This document shows, one piece after another, positions 50,254-59,081 of a stretch of DNA of 64,000 nt. The stretch comes from Rhizorhabdus phycosphaerae. GTDB taxonomy: Bacteria; Pseudomonadota; Alphaproteobacteria; Sphingomonadales; Sphingomonadaceae. The notes beneath the pieces are model-generated. The model saw nothing but the letters and a program-made list of their open reading frames with translations. It did not search any database and was not told where the DNA came from. The position numbers were made by a program, and so were the translations under genes. Location: the NCBI RefSeq assembly GCF_011044255.1, contig NZ_CP049107.1, forward strand, positions 1,426,001 through 1,490,000. Direction: 5' to 3'. The number at the start of each line of letters is the position of its first letter. Positions within the stretch are counted from its first letter, which is position 1.

Positions 50254-51348
50254 TCAGAGCTGCTTCTCGCGTCGCTTGGTAGAGCCGCTGCTCCGCTGCA
50301 GGATCATGCTGAAGCAGGCGCCGCCGCCGACCGTCGCATAGCTGGCCGTGCCGCCGTGCACCTGCGCGATGGCGAGCACGACCGCGAGGCCTAGGCCGCT
50401 GCCCTTGGTGGGCCGGTCGATCTCCATATAGCGACGGAACGGCTCGAAGGCGTAGGGGATGAAATCATCTGGAAGGCCCGGGCCGTCATCGATCACGTCG
50501 ATGCGTGCCAGCGCCCGGTCGAGCGTGAGGCGGACGCGGACCGTGCAAGGTCGGGCATGGCGCTGCGCATTCTCCATCAGCGCCATCAGGGCCTGCCTGA
50601 CGCGCGCCGCATCGACATCGCACTGGCCTTCGTCGAGCTGCGTCTCGACCCGGAAGCCGACCGCTTCCATGCCCGGCAACATCAGGCGGACGACACCGCG
50701 TATCTCCTCGGCGAGATCGGTGGGCTGAAGCCGGGCGTCGAGCCGGCCGCCGTCGAACAGGCTGACCGTCCGCAGGTCCTCGATCAGACGGGTGAGAGCC
50801 TCCACCTGTGCCACGAGCGAGCGCAGCAGCGGGGGGTTGGGATGAAAGACACCGTCCGCCAGCCCCTGGAGCCGGCCACTGAGAATGGTGACGGGCGTAC
50901 GCAGTTCGTGCGCGATCGCCGCGTTCCATCTGGTCACTGCCTGCGATGCGGCATCCAGACGCTCGGCAAGCAGGTTGAAGTCGTCGACCAGCATCGCCGC
51001 CTCGAACAGCGATCGGTCGCCCGCCTCGGCACGGGCGAGCAGATCGCCATCGGCGATGCGCCTTGCAGCACGGGCCACCGAGACGAGCGGCGCGACGATC
51101 CTGCGCGCCAGGCGCCGCGCGACGATCACCGTGATGACGCCGGCCGCCATGCACAGGCCCAAGATGACTGCCCATTCGAGCCGCGTCGGGAACCATTGGG
51201 TCGCGGTGGACAGGAGTTCCGGCGCGGTGCGGACGAGGATGCCATAGAAGACGTAGAGGCCGACGATCGTCAGCACGACCGAGGCGATGGTCGCCACGAC
51301 CATCGACAGGACGATCTGTCCGCCGAGGCCGGTGAAGCCCAGCTTCAC
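50254..51348 (-). CDS. sensor histidine kinase (BaeS/CpxA-like)
   Basis: A 364-residue membrane kinase. Two membrane helices (about 10-38 and 59-78) enclose a short periplasmic loop of about 20 residues; then come HAMP, the dimerisation helix with phospho-acceptor His147 (AIAHELRTPVTIL), and the ATPase with N box ALMENAQRHA, G1 DDGPGLPDD and G2 GSGLGLAVV. The tiny periplasmic loop suggests sensing within or near the membrane. Its ATG overlaps the stop of the response regulator (ATGA). Next to an RND efflux operon, it most likely senses envelope stress or efflux substrates. Confidence 0.92.
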   Translation of the reverse strand: MKLGFTGLGGQIVLSMVVATIASVVLTIVGLYVFYGILVRTAPELLSTATQWFPTRLEWAVILGLCMAAGVITVIVARRLARRIVAPLVSVARAARRIADGDLLARAEAGDRSLFEAAMLVDDFNLLAERLDAASQAVTRWNAAIAHELRTPVTILSGRLQGLADGVFHPNPPLLRSLVAQVEALTRLIEDLRTVSLFDGGRLDARLQPTDLAEEIRGVVRLMLPGMEAVGFRVETQLDEGQCDVDAARVRQALMALMENAQRHARPCTVRVRLTLDRALARIDVIDDGPGLPDDFIPYAFEPFRRYMEIDRPTKGSGLGLAVVLAIAQVHGGTASYATVGGGACFSMILQRSSGSTKRREKQL

Positions 51349-52040
51349 GCGAGGTCTGCCAGGCGGAAGCCGACGCCCCGAACATTATTGACGAAGCCGG
51401 GCGCGCCCGCTTCTTCGAGCTTGCGCCTGAGCTTGCTCAGATGGGTATCGACCGTCCGCTCCAGCGCCTCGCCGCCCGGCAGGCAGGCGTCGACCAGCTC
51501 GCTGCGGGAGAAGGCACGCTTGGGCGCGCGCGCCATGTGCGACAGGATCCGGAATTCGGTCAGCGTGAGGGGAAGGATCGCGGCATCGCCGCTTCCTTCG
51601 GGGGTCACCGACGCGACATGGCTTTCGAGGTCGACCTCGATCGTGCCGACGCGGAGCAATGCCCCGGCCGACCCCGCCGTCCGGCGCAGCACCGCGCGGG
51701 CCCGCGCCGCGACCTCGACCGCGTTGAACGGCTTCACGACATAGTCGTCGGCGCCGATGCGCAGGGCCTGCAGCTTGTCGATGTCCTGGTCCAGCGCGGT
51801 CAACATGATCACCGGCGTATTGCCGCGTCGGCGCAGCTCGGCCAGCACTTCCCAGCCGTCCATGCGCGGCATCTGCACGTCGAGCATGACCAGGTCAGGC
51901 TTGAGCGCAAGATGGATGTCGAGCGCGGTTCGGCCGTCGCTCGCCCGCACGGTCCGGAAGCCCTCCCGCTCGAGATAGGCCGAGATCACCTCGGCGATTT
52001 CAGGCTCGTCCTCGGCCACAAGGATCAGCGCGTTGTCCAC
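51345..52040 (-). CDS. OmpR-family response regulator
   Basis: A 231-residue regulator: receiver with acidic pocket EDE (10-12), phospho-acceptor Asp54 (LVMLDVQMPRMDGW), T/K switch residues in MLTALD and VVKPFN, then a winged-helix DNA-binding domain with RTVDTHLSKLRRKLEE. It starts at GTG 52040. OmpR-family proteins bind tandem direct repeats; four 11-bp units lie at 52101-52144 between this gene and the efflux operon, so it probably controls both. Confidence 0.92.
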   Translation of the reverse strand: MDNALILVAEDEPEIAEVISAYLEREGFRTVRASDGRTALDIHLALKPDLVMLDVQMPRMDGWEVLAELRRRGNTPVIMLTALDQDIDKLQALRIGADDYVVKPFNAVEVAARARAVLRRTAGSAGALLRVGTIEVDLESHVASVTPEGSGDAAILPLTLTEFRILSHMARAPKRAFSRSELVDACLPGGEALERTVDTHLSKLRRKLEEAGAPGFVNNVRGVGFRLADLA

Positions 52041-52100
52041 GATCGTCCATTCTCCCCTGAAGTCCTCCTAACCCAAAGGACAGGCGAGCCGCCATGCCGC

Positions 52101-52144
52101 TCCACGATTTCTCCACACTTCGTCCACACAGCATCGACGAAGCG
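52101..52144. promoter_or_regulatory. four tandem 11-bp repeats, candidate response-regulator site
   Basis: TCCACGATTTC (52101-52111), TCCACACTTCG (52112-52122), TCCACACAGCA (52123-52133) and a weaker TCGACGAAGCG (52134-52144) follow each other without gaps. The strict 11-base period and the TCCAC head are what an OmpR-family dimer array needs. The array lies in the 150-base region between the divergent regulator and efflux genes. Confidence 0.65.
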
Positions 52145-52190
52145 GATGCAAAGGCCGCTGACATATTCGGATTACTGTGGACTCCTCCAG

Positions 52191-53330
52191 ATGCCTGACT
52201 TCTCCAGACGCCCCCTTCCGCTGCTCGCGCTCGCCAGTGCGTCGCTGCTGGTGCTCGCCTCGTGCGGATCCCAGCAACAACCGCCGCCCCCGCCGCCCGA
52301 GGTATCGGTCATCAAGGTGGGGCCTGGAGCGGTCGAGATCGCCGACGAGCTGCCCGGCCGTGTCGTCGCCTATCGCGTGGCCGAGATCCGCCCGCAGGTC
52401 AGCGGCATCATCCAGCGTCGCCTGTTCGAACAGGGTAGCGAGGTCCGCGAGGGCCAGCCGCTGTTCCAGATCAACCCGGCGCCCTTCCGGGCCGATGCCG
52501 ATAGCGCCGCCGCAGCGGTGAAGCGGGCCGAGGCCACGCTGGCCCGCGCCCGCACCCAGCAACAGCGGCTTGCTCCGCTCGTGGGGAGCGACGCGATCAG
52601 CGGCCAGGATTATGACGACGCCGTCGCGACACGTGATCAGGCTGCGGCGGACCTCGCCCAGGCGCGCGCTGAACTCGATCGCCGCCGCGTCGATCTGGGC
52701 TTTGCCACCATCCGATCGCCGATCAGCGGGCGCATCGACCAGGCCGTGCTCACCGAAGGCGGCCTCGCGAGCAGCAGCGACACCAACCCCCTAGCGACGG
52801 TTCAGCAGATCGACCGGGTCTATGTCGACGTGCGCCAGCCCGCCACGCGCCTCGAGGCGCTGCGGGCCGCCGCCCGCAAGGGCGCGGGCAATGCCGGCGC
52901 CCCGGTCGACATCATCCTGGGTGAAGGTCGCGTCCATGCCGTCAAGGGCCGGCTGCTCTTCTCGGGCATCAGCGTCGATCCCGGCACCGGCGAGGTGATC
53001 GCGCGCGTCGAGGTTCCCAATGCCGACCGTACGCTGTTGCCCGGCATGTTCGTCCGCGCGCGGCTGCCGCGCCTGGCCCAGGCTGACGCGATCATGGTCC
53101 CCTTGCAGGCGATCGCGCATATGGGCGACCAGACCTCGGTCAACATCGTCGACGCCGCAGGCAAGGTCCAGACACGCAAGGTCGTGCTGGGCGACGAGAA
53201 GGACGGCAAGGTCATCGTCGAAAGCGGTCTGAAGCCGGGCGACGTGGTGATGGTCGAAGGACAGGATCGCGTCCAGCCGGGGGCGAAGGTGAAACCGATG
53301 CCGTGGCGCGCCGCCGCAGCGGCCCGCTGA
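52191..53330 (+). CDS. RND efflux periplasmic adaptor (membrane fusion protein)
   Basis: A 379-residue adaptor lipoprotein of the AcrA/MexA family. The lipobox LASC puts the lipidated cysteine at residue 25. Then come the lipoyl halves (VAYRVAEIRPQVSGIIQRRLFEQGSEVREGQ), a helical hairpin (AKRAEATLARARTQQQRLAPLV region) and the beta-barrel/membrane-proximal domains. It links the inner-membrane pump to the outer-membrane channel. ATG 52191 lies just after the regulator repeats. The permease starts 12 bases after its stop. Confidence 0.92.
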   Translation: MPDFSRRPLPLLALASASLLVLASCGSQQQPPPPPPEVSVIKVGPGAVEIADELPGRVVAYRVAEIRPQVSGIIQRRLFEQGSEVREGQPLFQINPAPFRADADSAAAAVKRAEATLARARTQQQRLAPLVGSDAISGQDYDDAVATRDQAAADLAQARAELDRRRVDLGFATIRSPISGRIDQAVLTEGGLASSSDTNPLATVQQIDRVYVDVRQPATRLEALRAAARKGAGNAGAPVDIILGEGRVHAVKGRLLFSGISVDPGTGEVIARVEVPNADRTLLPGMFVRARLPRLAQADAIMVPLQAIAHMGDQTSVNIVDAAGKVQTRKVVLGDEKDGKVIVESGLKPGDVVMVEGQDRVQPGAKVKPMPWRAAAAAR

Positions 53331-53342
53331 GGTAGACCGACC

Positions 53343-56300
53343 ATGTCCCGCTTTTTCATCGACCGCCCGGTCTTCGCCTGGGTGCTGGCGATCGGCATCA
53401 TCCTGATGGGCCTAATCGCCGTCCCGAACCTGCCGATCGAACGCTATCCGTCGATCGCGCCGCCCAGCATCAGCATCTACGCCTCCTATCCGGGCGCGAC
53501 CCCGAAGACGATGAACGACAGCGTCGTCGGGCTGATCGAGCGCGAGTTGTCGAGCGTCAAGAACCTGCTCTATTTCGAGAGCTCCACCGACACGTCGGGC
53601 GCCGCGCAGATCACCGCGACCTTCCAGCCGGGCACCAATCCGGAGCTGGCCCAGGTCGACGTCCAGAATCGTCTGAAGACGGCCGAACCGCGCCTGCCGC
53701 AGATCGTCCGCCAGACCGGCGTCACCGTGGAAGCCGCATCGTCGGGCTTCCTGATGATGGTGAGCATCCAGTCCAACAACCCCAATGCCGATGCCGGCAT
53801 GCTGGGCGACTATGCGGCCCGCAACGTTTCCGAGGAGCTCAAGCGCATTCCGGGCGTCGGGCGCGTCCAGCTGTTCAGTTCCGAGCGCGGCATGCGCATC
53901 TGGGTCGATCCGGCGAAACTGGTCAGCTACAAGCTGACCATGGGCGACGTGACCGACGCGATCGCCAGCCAGAACGTCCAGATCGCGCCCGGCTCGGTCG
54001 GCGCCGAGCCCACGGTCGGCGAGCAGCGGGTGACCATCCCGCTGACCGTCGACGGCCAGCTCCAGACGCCCGAGGAATTCAGCCAGATCGTTCTGCGCGC
54101 GAACAGCGACGGGTCGACGGTCCTGCTCGGCGACGTCGCCCGGATCGAACTCGCAGCGGCCAGCTTCGCGAGCAGCAGCCGGGTCAACGGCAAGCCCAAT
54201 GCCATCCTCGCGGTGCAGCTGTCCCCTGGAGCGAACGCCGTCCGCACATCATCGGCGGTCAAGGAGCGGATGGACGAGCTGTCCAAGTCGATGCCGCCGG
54301 GCGTATCGTACAAGATCCCGTTCGACACGGCTCCCTTCGTCTCGATCTCGATTAAGAAGGTGGTCGAAACGCTTGCCGAGGCGATGATCCTCGTCTTCCT
54401 CGTGATGTTCCTGTTCCTGCAGAAGGTCCGCTACACGCTGATCCCGGCGATCGTCGCCCCAATCGCCCTGCTCGGGACCTTTGCGGTGATGTCGATCACC
54501 GGCTTCTCGATCAACGTGCTCACCATGTTCGGCATGGTGCTGGCCATCGGCATCATCGTCGATGACGCGATCGTGGTCGTGGAGAATGTCGAGCGGTTGA
54601 TGGCCGAGGAGGGCCTCTCCCCTCGCGACGCGACGCGCAAGGCGATGTGGGAGATCAGCGGCGCCATCGTCGGCATCACGCTGGTGCTCACCGCCGTGTT
54701 CATCCCGATGGCCTTTTCCAGCGGCTCGGTCGGCGCGATCTATCGCCAGTTCACCGTCGCCATGGCCGTCTCGATCCTCTTCTCCGCCTTCCTGGCGCTG
54801 ACCCTGACGCCCGCACTCTGCGCGACGCTGCTCAAGCCGGTGACCGGTCATGAGGAGAAGAAGGGCTTCCTCGGCTGGTTCGACCGCAAATTCGCGGCGA
54901 TGACCAAGGGATACGAAAATTGGGTGACCCGCCTGCTCAAGCGGTCGGGACGGATGATGGCCGCCTTCGCGGTGATCGTCGCTCTGCTGGCGCTCGGCTT
55001 CTACAAGCTGCCCTCTTCCTTCCTGCCCGAAGAGGATCAGGGCTTCTTCATCTCCGCCTTCCAGATGCCGGCGGATTCGACCACGCTGCGCACCTCCGAA
55101 GCGACCGCCGTGCTCGAAAAGCACAATAAGAGCCGCGAGGCGGTGCGCGACACGGTCGTGGTCCAAGGCTTCGGCTTCTCGGGCTCGGGCTCCAACGCGG
55201 CTCTGGTCTTCACTGTCCTGAAGGACTGGGGTGACCGGCCCGGCGTCTCCGCCGCCGAGGAAGTGGCCGACGCCAATAAGGCCACCTCGAGCGTCCGCGA
55301 GGGCGTGATCATGAGCCTGCTGCCGCCGTCGATCGACGGGCTCGGCAACTCCTCCGGCTTCTCGTTGCGCCTGCAGGACCGCGCCAATCGCGGCGAACAG
55401 GCGCTGATGGCGGCGCAGGGCCAGCTGCTGGGCCTCGCCGCGCAGAGCAAGGTCGTTGCCGGGGTCTATCCCGAGGGGCTTCCGCCCGGCAGCAGCGTCA
55501 AGCTGCAGATCGACCGGCAGAAGGCGCGGATCATGGGCGTCGCCTTTACCGACATCGCCTCGACGCTGAGCACTGCCATGGGCTCGACCTACGTCAACGA
55601 CTTCCCGAACAAGGGGCGCCTGCAACAGGTGATCGTGCAGGCCGAGGCAAAGTCGCGGATGAGCATCGACGACGTGCTCAATCTCTACGTCCGCAATGCC
55701 GAGGGCAATCCTGTCCGCCTGGGCGAGCTGGTCTCGACCAAGTGGGAGCTCACCCCGCTCCAGCTGGTCCGCTATAACGGATATCCCGCGATCCGCATCG
55801 CCGGACAGGCTGCCCCCGGCCAGTCGACCGGTGCTGCCATGCGCGAGATGGAGCGGCTCGCCGCCCAGTTGCCGCCCGGCTTCGCGGTCGAATGGACCGG
55901 CCAGTCGCTCCAGGAGAAGCAGTCGGGCGACGAAGCCATCCTGCTGATGGGCCTGTCGATGCTGGTCGTGTTCCTGGTGCTGGCAGCCTTGTACGAAAGC
56001 TGGGCGATCCCGCTGTCGGTGATCCTGGTGGTGCCGCTCGGCCTGATCGGCGCGATCGCGGCGGTCTATATCGCCGGCATGCCGAACGATGTCTTCTTCA
56101 AGGTGGGCATGATCACGATCATCGGCCTGTCGGCGAAGAACGCGATCCTCATCGTCGAGTTCGCCAAGGCGGCGCGCGACGAGGGAATGTCCACCGTGGA
56201 GGCGACGATCCACGCTGCACGGCTGCGGCTGCGGCCGATCGTCATGACCAGCCTTGCCTTCACCCTGGGCGTCATGCCGCTGATGCTCGCCACCGGCGCG

Positions 56301-56501
56301 AGCAAGGAGACCCAGCGCGCGATCGGCACCGGCGTGTTCGGCGGCATGATCACCGCCACCACGCTCGCCATTTTCTTCGTCCCCATCTTCTTCGTGGTGG
56401 TGATGAAGCTGGTCGAGCGGCTGCGCGGCGGCCGCGGCAAGGCCAGGAACAAGGACATGGGCACCGGCAGCGATCCGGCGCTGGAGAATGAACATGCGTA
56501 A
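53343..56501 (+). CDS. RND multidrug efflux permease (AcrB/MexB-type, HAE1)
   Basis: A 1052-residue inner-membrane pump with the standard twelve membrane helices and two large periplasmic loops. The start MSRFFIDRPVFAWVLAIGIIL is typical. Proton-relay aspartates appear in GIIVDDAIVVVENVER, and the fourth-helix repeat region GFSINVLTMFGMVLAIG is intact. The second half has GLSAKNAILIVEFAK. It exports hydrophobic drugs, detergents or pathway toxins by proton antiport. The length is normal and I see no frameshift. Its end overlaps the channel gene by 14 bases. Confidence 0.95.
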   Translation: MSRFFIDRPVFAWVLAIGIILMGLIAVPNLPIERYPSIAPPSISIYASYPGATPKTMNDSVVGLIERELSSVKNLLYFESSTDTSGAAQITATFQPGTNPELAQVDVQNRLKTAEPRLPQIVRQTGVTVEAASSGFLMMVSIQSNNPNADAGMLGDYAARNVSEELKRIPGVGRVQLFSSERGMRIWVDPAKLVSYKLTMGDVTDAIASQNVQIAPGSVGAEPTVGEQRVTIPLTVDGQLQTPEEFSQIVLRANSDGSTVLLGDVARIELAAASFASSSRVNGKPNAILAVQLSPGANAVRTSSAVKERMDELSKSMPPGVSYKIPFDTAPFVSISIKKVVETLAEAMILVFLVMFLFLQKVRYTLIPAIVAPIALLGTFAVMSITGFSINVLTMFGMVLAIGIIVDDAIVVVENVERLMAEEGLSPRDATRKAMWEISGAIVGITLVLTAVFIPMAFSSGSVGAIYRQFTVAMAVSILFSAFLALTLTPALCATLLKPVTGHEEKKGFLGWFDRKFAAMTKGYENWVTRLLKRSGRMMAAFAVIVALLALGFYKLPSSFLPEEDQGFFISAFQMPADSTTLRTSEATAVLEKHNKSREAVRDTVVVQGFGFSGSGSNAALVFTVLKDWGDRPGVSAAEEVADANKATSSVREGVIMSLLPPSIDGLGNSSGFSLRLQDRANRGEQALMAAQGQLLGLAAQSKVVAGVYPEGLPPGSSVKLQIDRQKARIMGVAFTDIASTLSTAMGSTYVNDFPNKGRLQQVIVQAEAKSRMSIDDVLNLYVRNAEGNPVRLGELVSTKWELTPLQLVRYNGYPAIRIAGQAAPGQSTGAAMREMERLAAQLPPGFAVEWTGQSLQEKQSGDEAILLMGLSMLVVFLVLAALYESWAIPLSVILVVPLGLIGAIAAVYIAGMPNDVFFKVGMITIIGLSAKNAILIVEFAKAARDEGMSTVEATIHAARLRLRPIVMTSLAFTLGVMPLMLATGASKETQRAIGTGVFGGMITATTLAIFFVPIFFVVVMKLVERLRGGRGKARNKDMGTGSDPALENEHA

Positions 56502-57927
56502 ACTCGCCCTGATCGGGCTGCTGATGACCAGCGCCTGCTCGATGAACCCCCGCCTCGAGGTGCCCCCGCCCCCTGTGCAGCAGAGCTTCCCGCAGGCGTC
56601 GCCCGACGAAGCGGCCAGCGCCGCAGCAGTCGACTGGCGGACGATGTTCCGCGATCCCCGGCTGCAGGCATTGATCGAGCTGGCGCTGGCAAACAACCGC
56701 GACTTGCGAGTGTCGACGCTGAATGTCGAAGTGGCACGGGCCCAGTTCCGGGTCTCGCGCGCGGCACAGCTGCCGCAGTTCGACGCCAACGGCTCCTATC
56801 TGCGCCAGCGGAGCCCGACGGCGGCAGCGACCGCCGGCTTCGGCGGGAGCACCTCGACCGATCCGAACGCACCGAGCGGATTTGAATTTCAGCAATATTC
56901 GGCCAATGCCGCGCTCACCAGCTTCGAGCTGGACCTGTTCGGCAAGCTGCGCTGGCAGAGCCAGGCCGCGTTCGAGCGCTATCTGGCGACCGACGAGGGC
57001 CGTCAGTCGGCGCGCATCTCGCTGATCGGGTCGGTGGTGGACGCCTATCTGTCCGAGCGGTTGGCAGACGAGCAGCTGCGCCTCACCGAGCGTACATTGA
57101 CCGACTGGCGAGCCTCGCTCGACATCGCCCGGAAACGTCACGCCGCGCGGCAGGCCAGCGGGCTCGATCTCGCGCAGGCGGAAGGCCAGGCGCAGCAGGC
57201 CGAAGCCGATCTCGCTGCCGCCCAGCGCAACCTGGCCCAGGCCACGAACGCCCTGCAGCTGTTGGTCGGCGGGCCCATCCCCTCCGATCTTCCGGCGCCG
57301 ATGGGGCTGATGGACCAGCCGATCCTGACGCAATTGCCCGCCGGGCTGCCCTCCGACCTGATCGCCAACCGGCCCGACATCCGCCAGGCCGAGCATGAGC
57401 TGGTCGCCGCCAACGCCGATGTCGGCGCGGCGCGCGCGGCCTTCTTCCCCAGCCTGTCGATCACCGGCCTGTTCGGCTTCACCAGCCTGTCCTTCGACCA
57501 GCTGTTCAAGGGCGACAACCGCACCTGGTCCTTCACCCCGCAGATCACCCAGCCGATTTTCCGGGGCGGCAGCCTGCGTGCGCAGCTCGACGTGGCCAAG
57601 CTCCAGAAGCAGGTCGCGGTCGCCAATTACGAGAAGGCGATCCAGTCGGCGTTCCGCGAGGTCGCCGATGGGCTGGCCGGCCGCGCCACCTTCGCGCGGC
57701 AGCAGGAGGCGCAGCGCCAGGCGCGCGACACAGCCGTGAAGCGCGCCGAACTGTCGGCGCTCCGCTACCGTGCGGGCGTCGATGGCCGGCTCGAACTGCT
57801 CGACGCGCAGCGCAGCCGTTATACCGCCGAGCAGACCCTGCTCGAACTGCGCCGCCAGGAACTGTCGAGCGCCGCCGGGCTCTACCGTGCCCTCGGCGGC
57901 GGCGCGGAACCGAAGGCCACCCGCTAG
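56488..57927 (+). CDS. RND efflux outer-membrane channel lipoprotein (OprM/NodT family)
   Basis: A 479-residue outer-membrane factor. A short signal ends at MTSACS, a plausible lipidation cysteine, then WRTMFRDPRLQALIELALANNRDLRVSTLNVEVARAQFRVSRA starts the first of two repeated helical hairpins; LPAGLPSDLIANRPDIRQAEHELVAANADVGAARAAFFPSLSITG is the usual second-repeat start. It trimerises to form the exit channel of the pump. Start ATG 56488 or 56494 lies within the end of the permease gene, so translation is coupled. The tripartite system is complete. Confidence 0.93.
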   Translation: MNMRKLALIGLLMTSACSMNPRLEVPPPPVQQSFPQASPDEAASAAAVDWRTMFRDPRLQALIELALANNRDLRVSTLNVEVARAQFRVSRAAQLPQFDANGSYLRQRSPTAAATAGFGGSTSTDPNAPSGFEFQQYSANAALTSFELDLFGKLRWQSQAAFERYLATDEGRQSARISLIGSVVDAYLSERLADEQLRLTERTLTDWRASLDIARKRHAARQASGLDLAQAEGQAQQAEADLAAAQRNLAQATNALQLLVGGPIPSDLPAPMGLMDQPILTQLPAGLPSDLIANRPDIRQAEHELVAANADVGAARAAFFPSLSITGLFGFTSLSFDQLFKGDNRTWSFTPQITQPIFRGGSLRAQLDVAKLQKQVAVANYEKAIQSAFREVADGLAGRATFARQQEAQRQARDTAVKRAELSALRYRAGVDGRLELLDAQRSRYTAEQTLLELRRQELSSAAGLYRALGGGAEPKATR

Positions 57928-57950
57928 TACCGTTCCGCCGCGCCACGGGA

Positions 57951-57992
57951 TTGACGCTTGAATATACGGATCATATACGGTTCGTATATTCA
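57951..57992 (+). promoter_or_regulatory. promoter with toxin-antitoxin style operator before the ParD-like gene
   Basis: A sigma70-type promoter is visible: TTGACG (57951-57956), 17 bases, TATACG (57974-57979). Over it lie an inverted repeat TGAATATACG (57959-57968)/CGTATATTCA (57983-57992) and a direct repeat ATATACGG at 57962 and 57973, 11 bases apart. A ribbon-helix-helix antitoxin bound here would block its own transcription. Confidence 0.75.
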
Positions 57993-58004
57993 GGCGAGGC
58001 AGCC

Positions 58005-58223
58005 ATGGGCATAGTGAAGATCGACGACGAACTGCACGAAGAGATCCGTCGCGCCAGCACGGTCATGTGCCGGTCGATCAACGCGCAGGCCGAATTCTGG
58101 ATGAAGATCGGCCGGCTGGCCGAGGCGAACCCCACCCTGTCCTTCAACGAGATCGTCCGGATCCAGCTCCACGCGGCCGCACAGGAGCCAGCCCCGATAC
58201 CCGAACGGGCCGAGGCCGCCTGA
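58005..58223 (+). CDS. ParD-like antitoxin-type protein
   Basis: A 72-residue protein resembling the ParD-like family: N-terminal strand MGIVKIDDELHEEIRRAS, followed by two helices (the ribbon-helix-helix start), then FWMKIGRLAEANPTLSFNEIVRIQL. These proteins are named after ParD antitoxins. AGGCGAGG precedes ATG 58005. No ParE/RelE toxin follows; the next gene, one base away, is methionine aminopeptidase. The operator upstream suggests it represses its own operon. Confidence 0.8.
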   Translation: MGIVKIDDELHEEIRRASTVMCRSINAQAEFWMKIGRLAEANPTLSFNEIVRIQLHAAAQEPAPIPERAEAA

Positions 58224-58224
58224 C

Positions 58225-59004
58225 ATGGTGAAGACGCCCGAGGAGATCGCCCTGATGCGCATCTCCGGCCGCCTGCTCGCCTCGGTGTTCGAAATGCTCG
58301 ACGGCGTCGATCTGGCCGGCCGGTCGACCATGGCGGTCAACGATCTGGTCGAGCGCTTCATCGTCGACGACCTCTCCGCACGCCCCGCGAGCAAGGGGCA
58401 ATATGGCTTCGCCTATGTGCTCAACTGCTCGATCAACGACGTCGTCTGCCACGGCGTGCCGAGCGCGACCGAGATCGTCCGCGACGGCGACATCGTCAAT
58501 TTCGACATCACGCTGGAAAAGAACGGCTTCATCGCTGATTCCAGCAAGACCTATCTGGTCGGCGACGTTCCCGCCGCCGCCCGCCGCCTCGCGAAGGTGG
58601 CGCAGGAAGCGATGTGGAAGGGCATCGCCCGCGTCCGCCCCGGCGCCCATCTCGGCGACATCGGCGCGGCGATCGAGGGCCATGCCCGCAAGAACGGCTA
58701 TTCGGTCGTCCGCGAATATTGCGGCCACGGCATCGGCCGCGAAATGCACGAGGAACCCCAGATCCTGAACTTCGGCCGCCCCGGCACCGGCCCCCAGATG
58801 CGCGAGGGCATGGTCTTCACGATCGAACCGATGCTCAACCAGGGCAGCCGCAGCGTGGCGACCCGTGACGACGGCTGGACCGTGGTCACCACCGACGGCA
58901 AGCTGTCCGCCCAGTTCGAACATACGGTGGCAGTGACGGCGACCGGCGTCGAGGTGCTGACGCTGCGGAGGAATGAGCGGGCGAGGATGGCAGAGGCGGC
59001 TTAG
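58225..59004 (+). CDS. map: type I methionine aminopeptidase
   Basis: A 259-residue methionine aminopeptidase that removes the N-terminal Met from new proteins. All five metal ligands are present: Asp94 (NFDITL), Asp105 (IADSSKT), His168 (CGHGIG), Glu201 (TIEPML) and Glu232 (QFEHT); His76 in VCHGVP is the usual substrate contact. There is no N-terminal zinc extension. It is co-transcribed with the ParD-like gene, which is a recurrent neighbour in proteobacteria as I recall. Whether this is the main or an extra map copy cannot be seen here. Confidence 0.95.
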   Translation: MVKTPEEIALMRISGRLLASVFEMLDGVDLAGRSTMAVNDLVERFIVDDLSARPASKGQYGFAYVLNCSINDVVCHGVPSATEIVRDGDIVNFDITLEKNGFIADSSKTYLVGDVPAAARRLAKVAQEAMWKGIARVRPGAHLGDIGAAIEGHARKNGYSVVREYCGHGIGREMHEEPQILNFGRPGTGPQMREGMVFTIEPMLNQGSRSVATRDDGWTVVTTDGKLSAQFEHTVAVTATGVEVLTLRRNERARMAEAA

Positions 59005-59081
59005 GGGGGCCACAGCTGCAAAGCGTAGACTGTCGTCCCCAGCTCTGTGGCCGACGAAGTTAGCCGAGTACTACCTTTATA

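Noticed and set aside
54249..56789. 846-codon open frame on the minus strand
   Set aside because: It is antisense to the RND permease and channel genes; its product is His/Asp/Arg-rich without motifs, a typical shadow.
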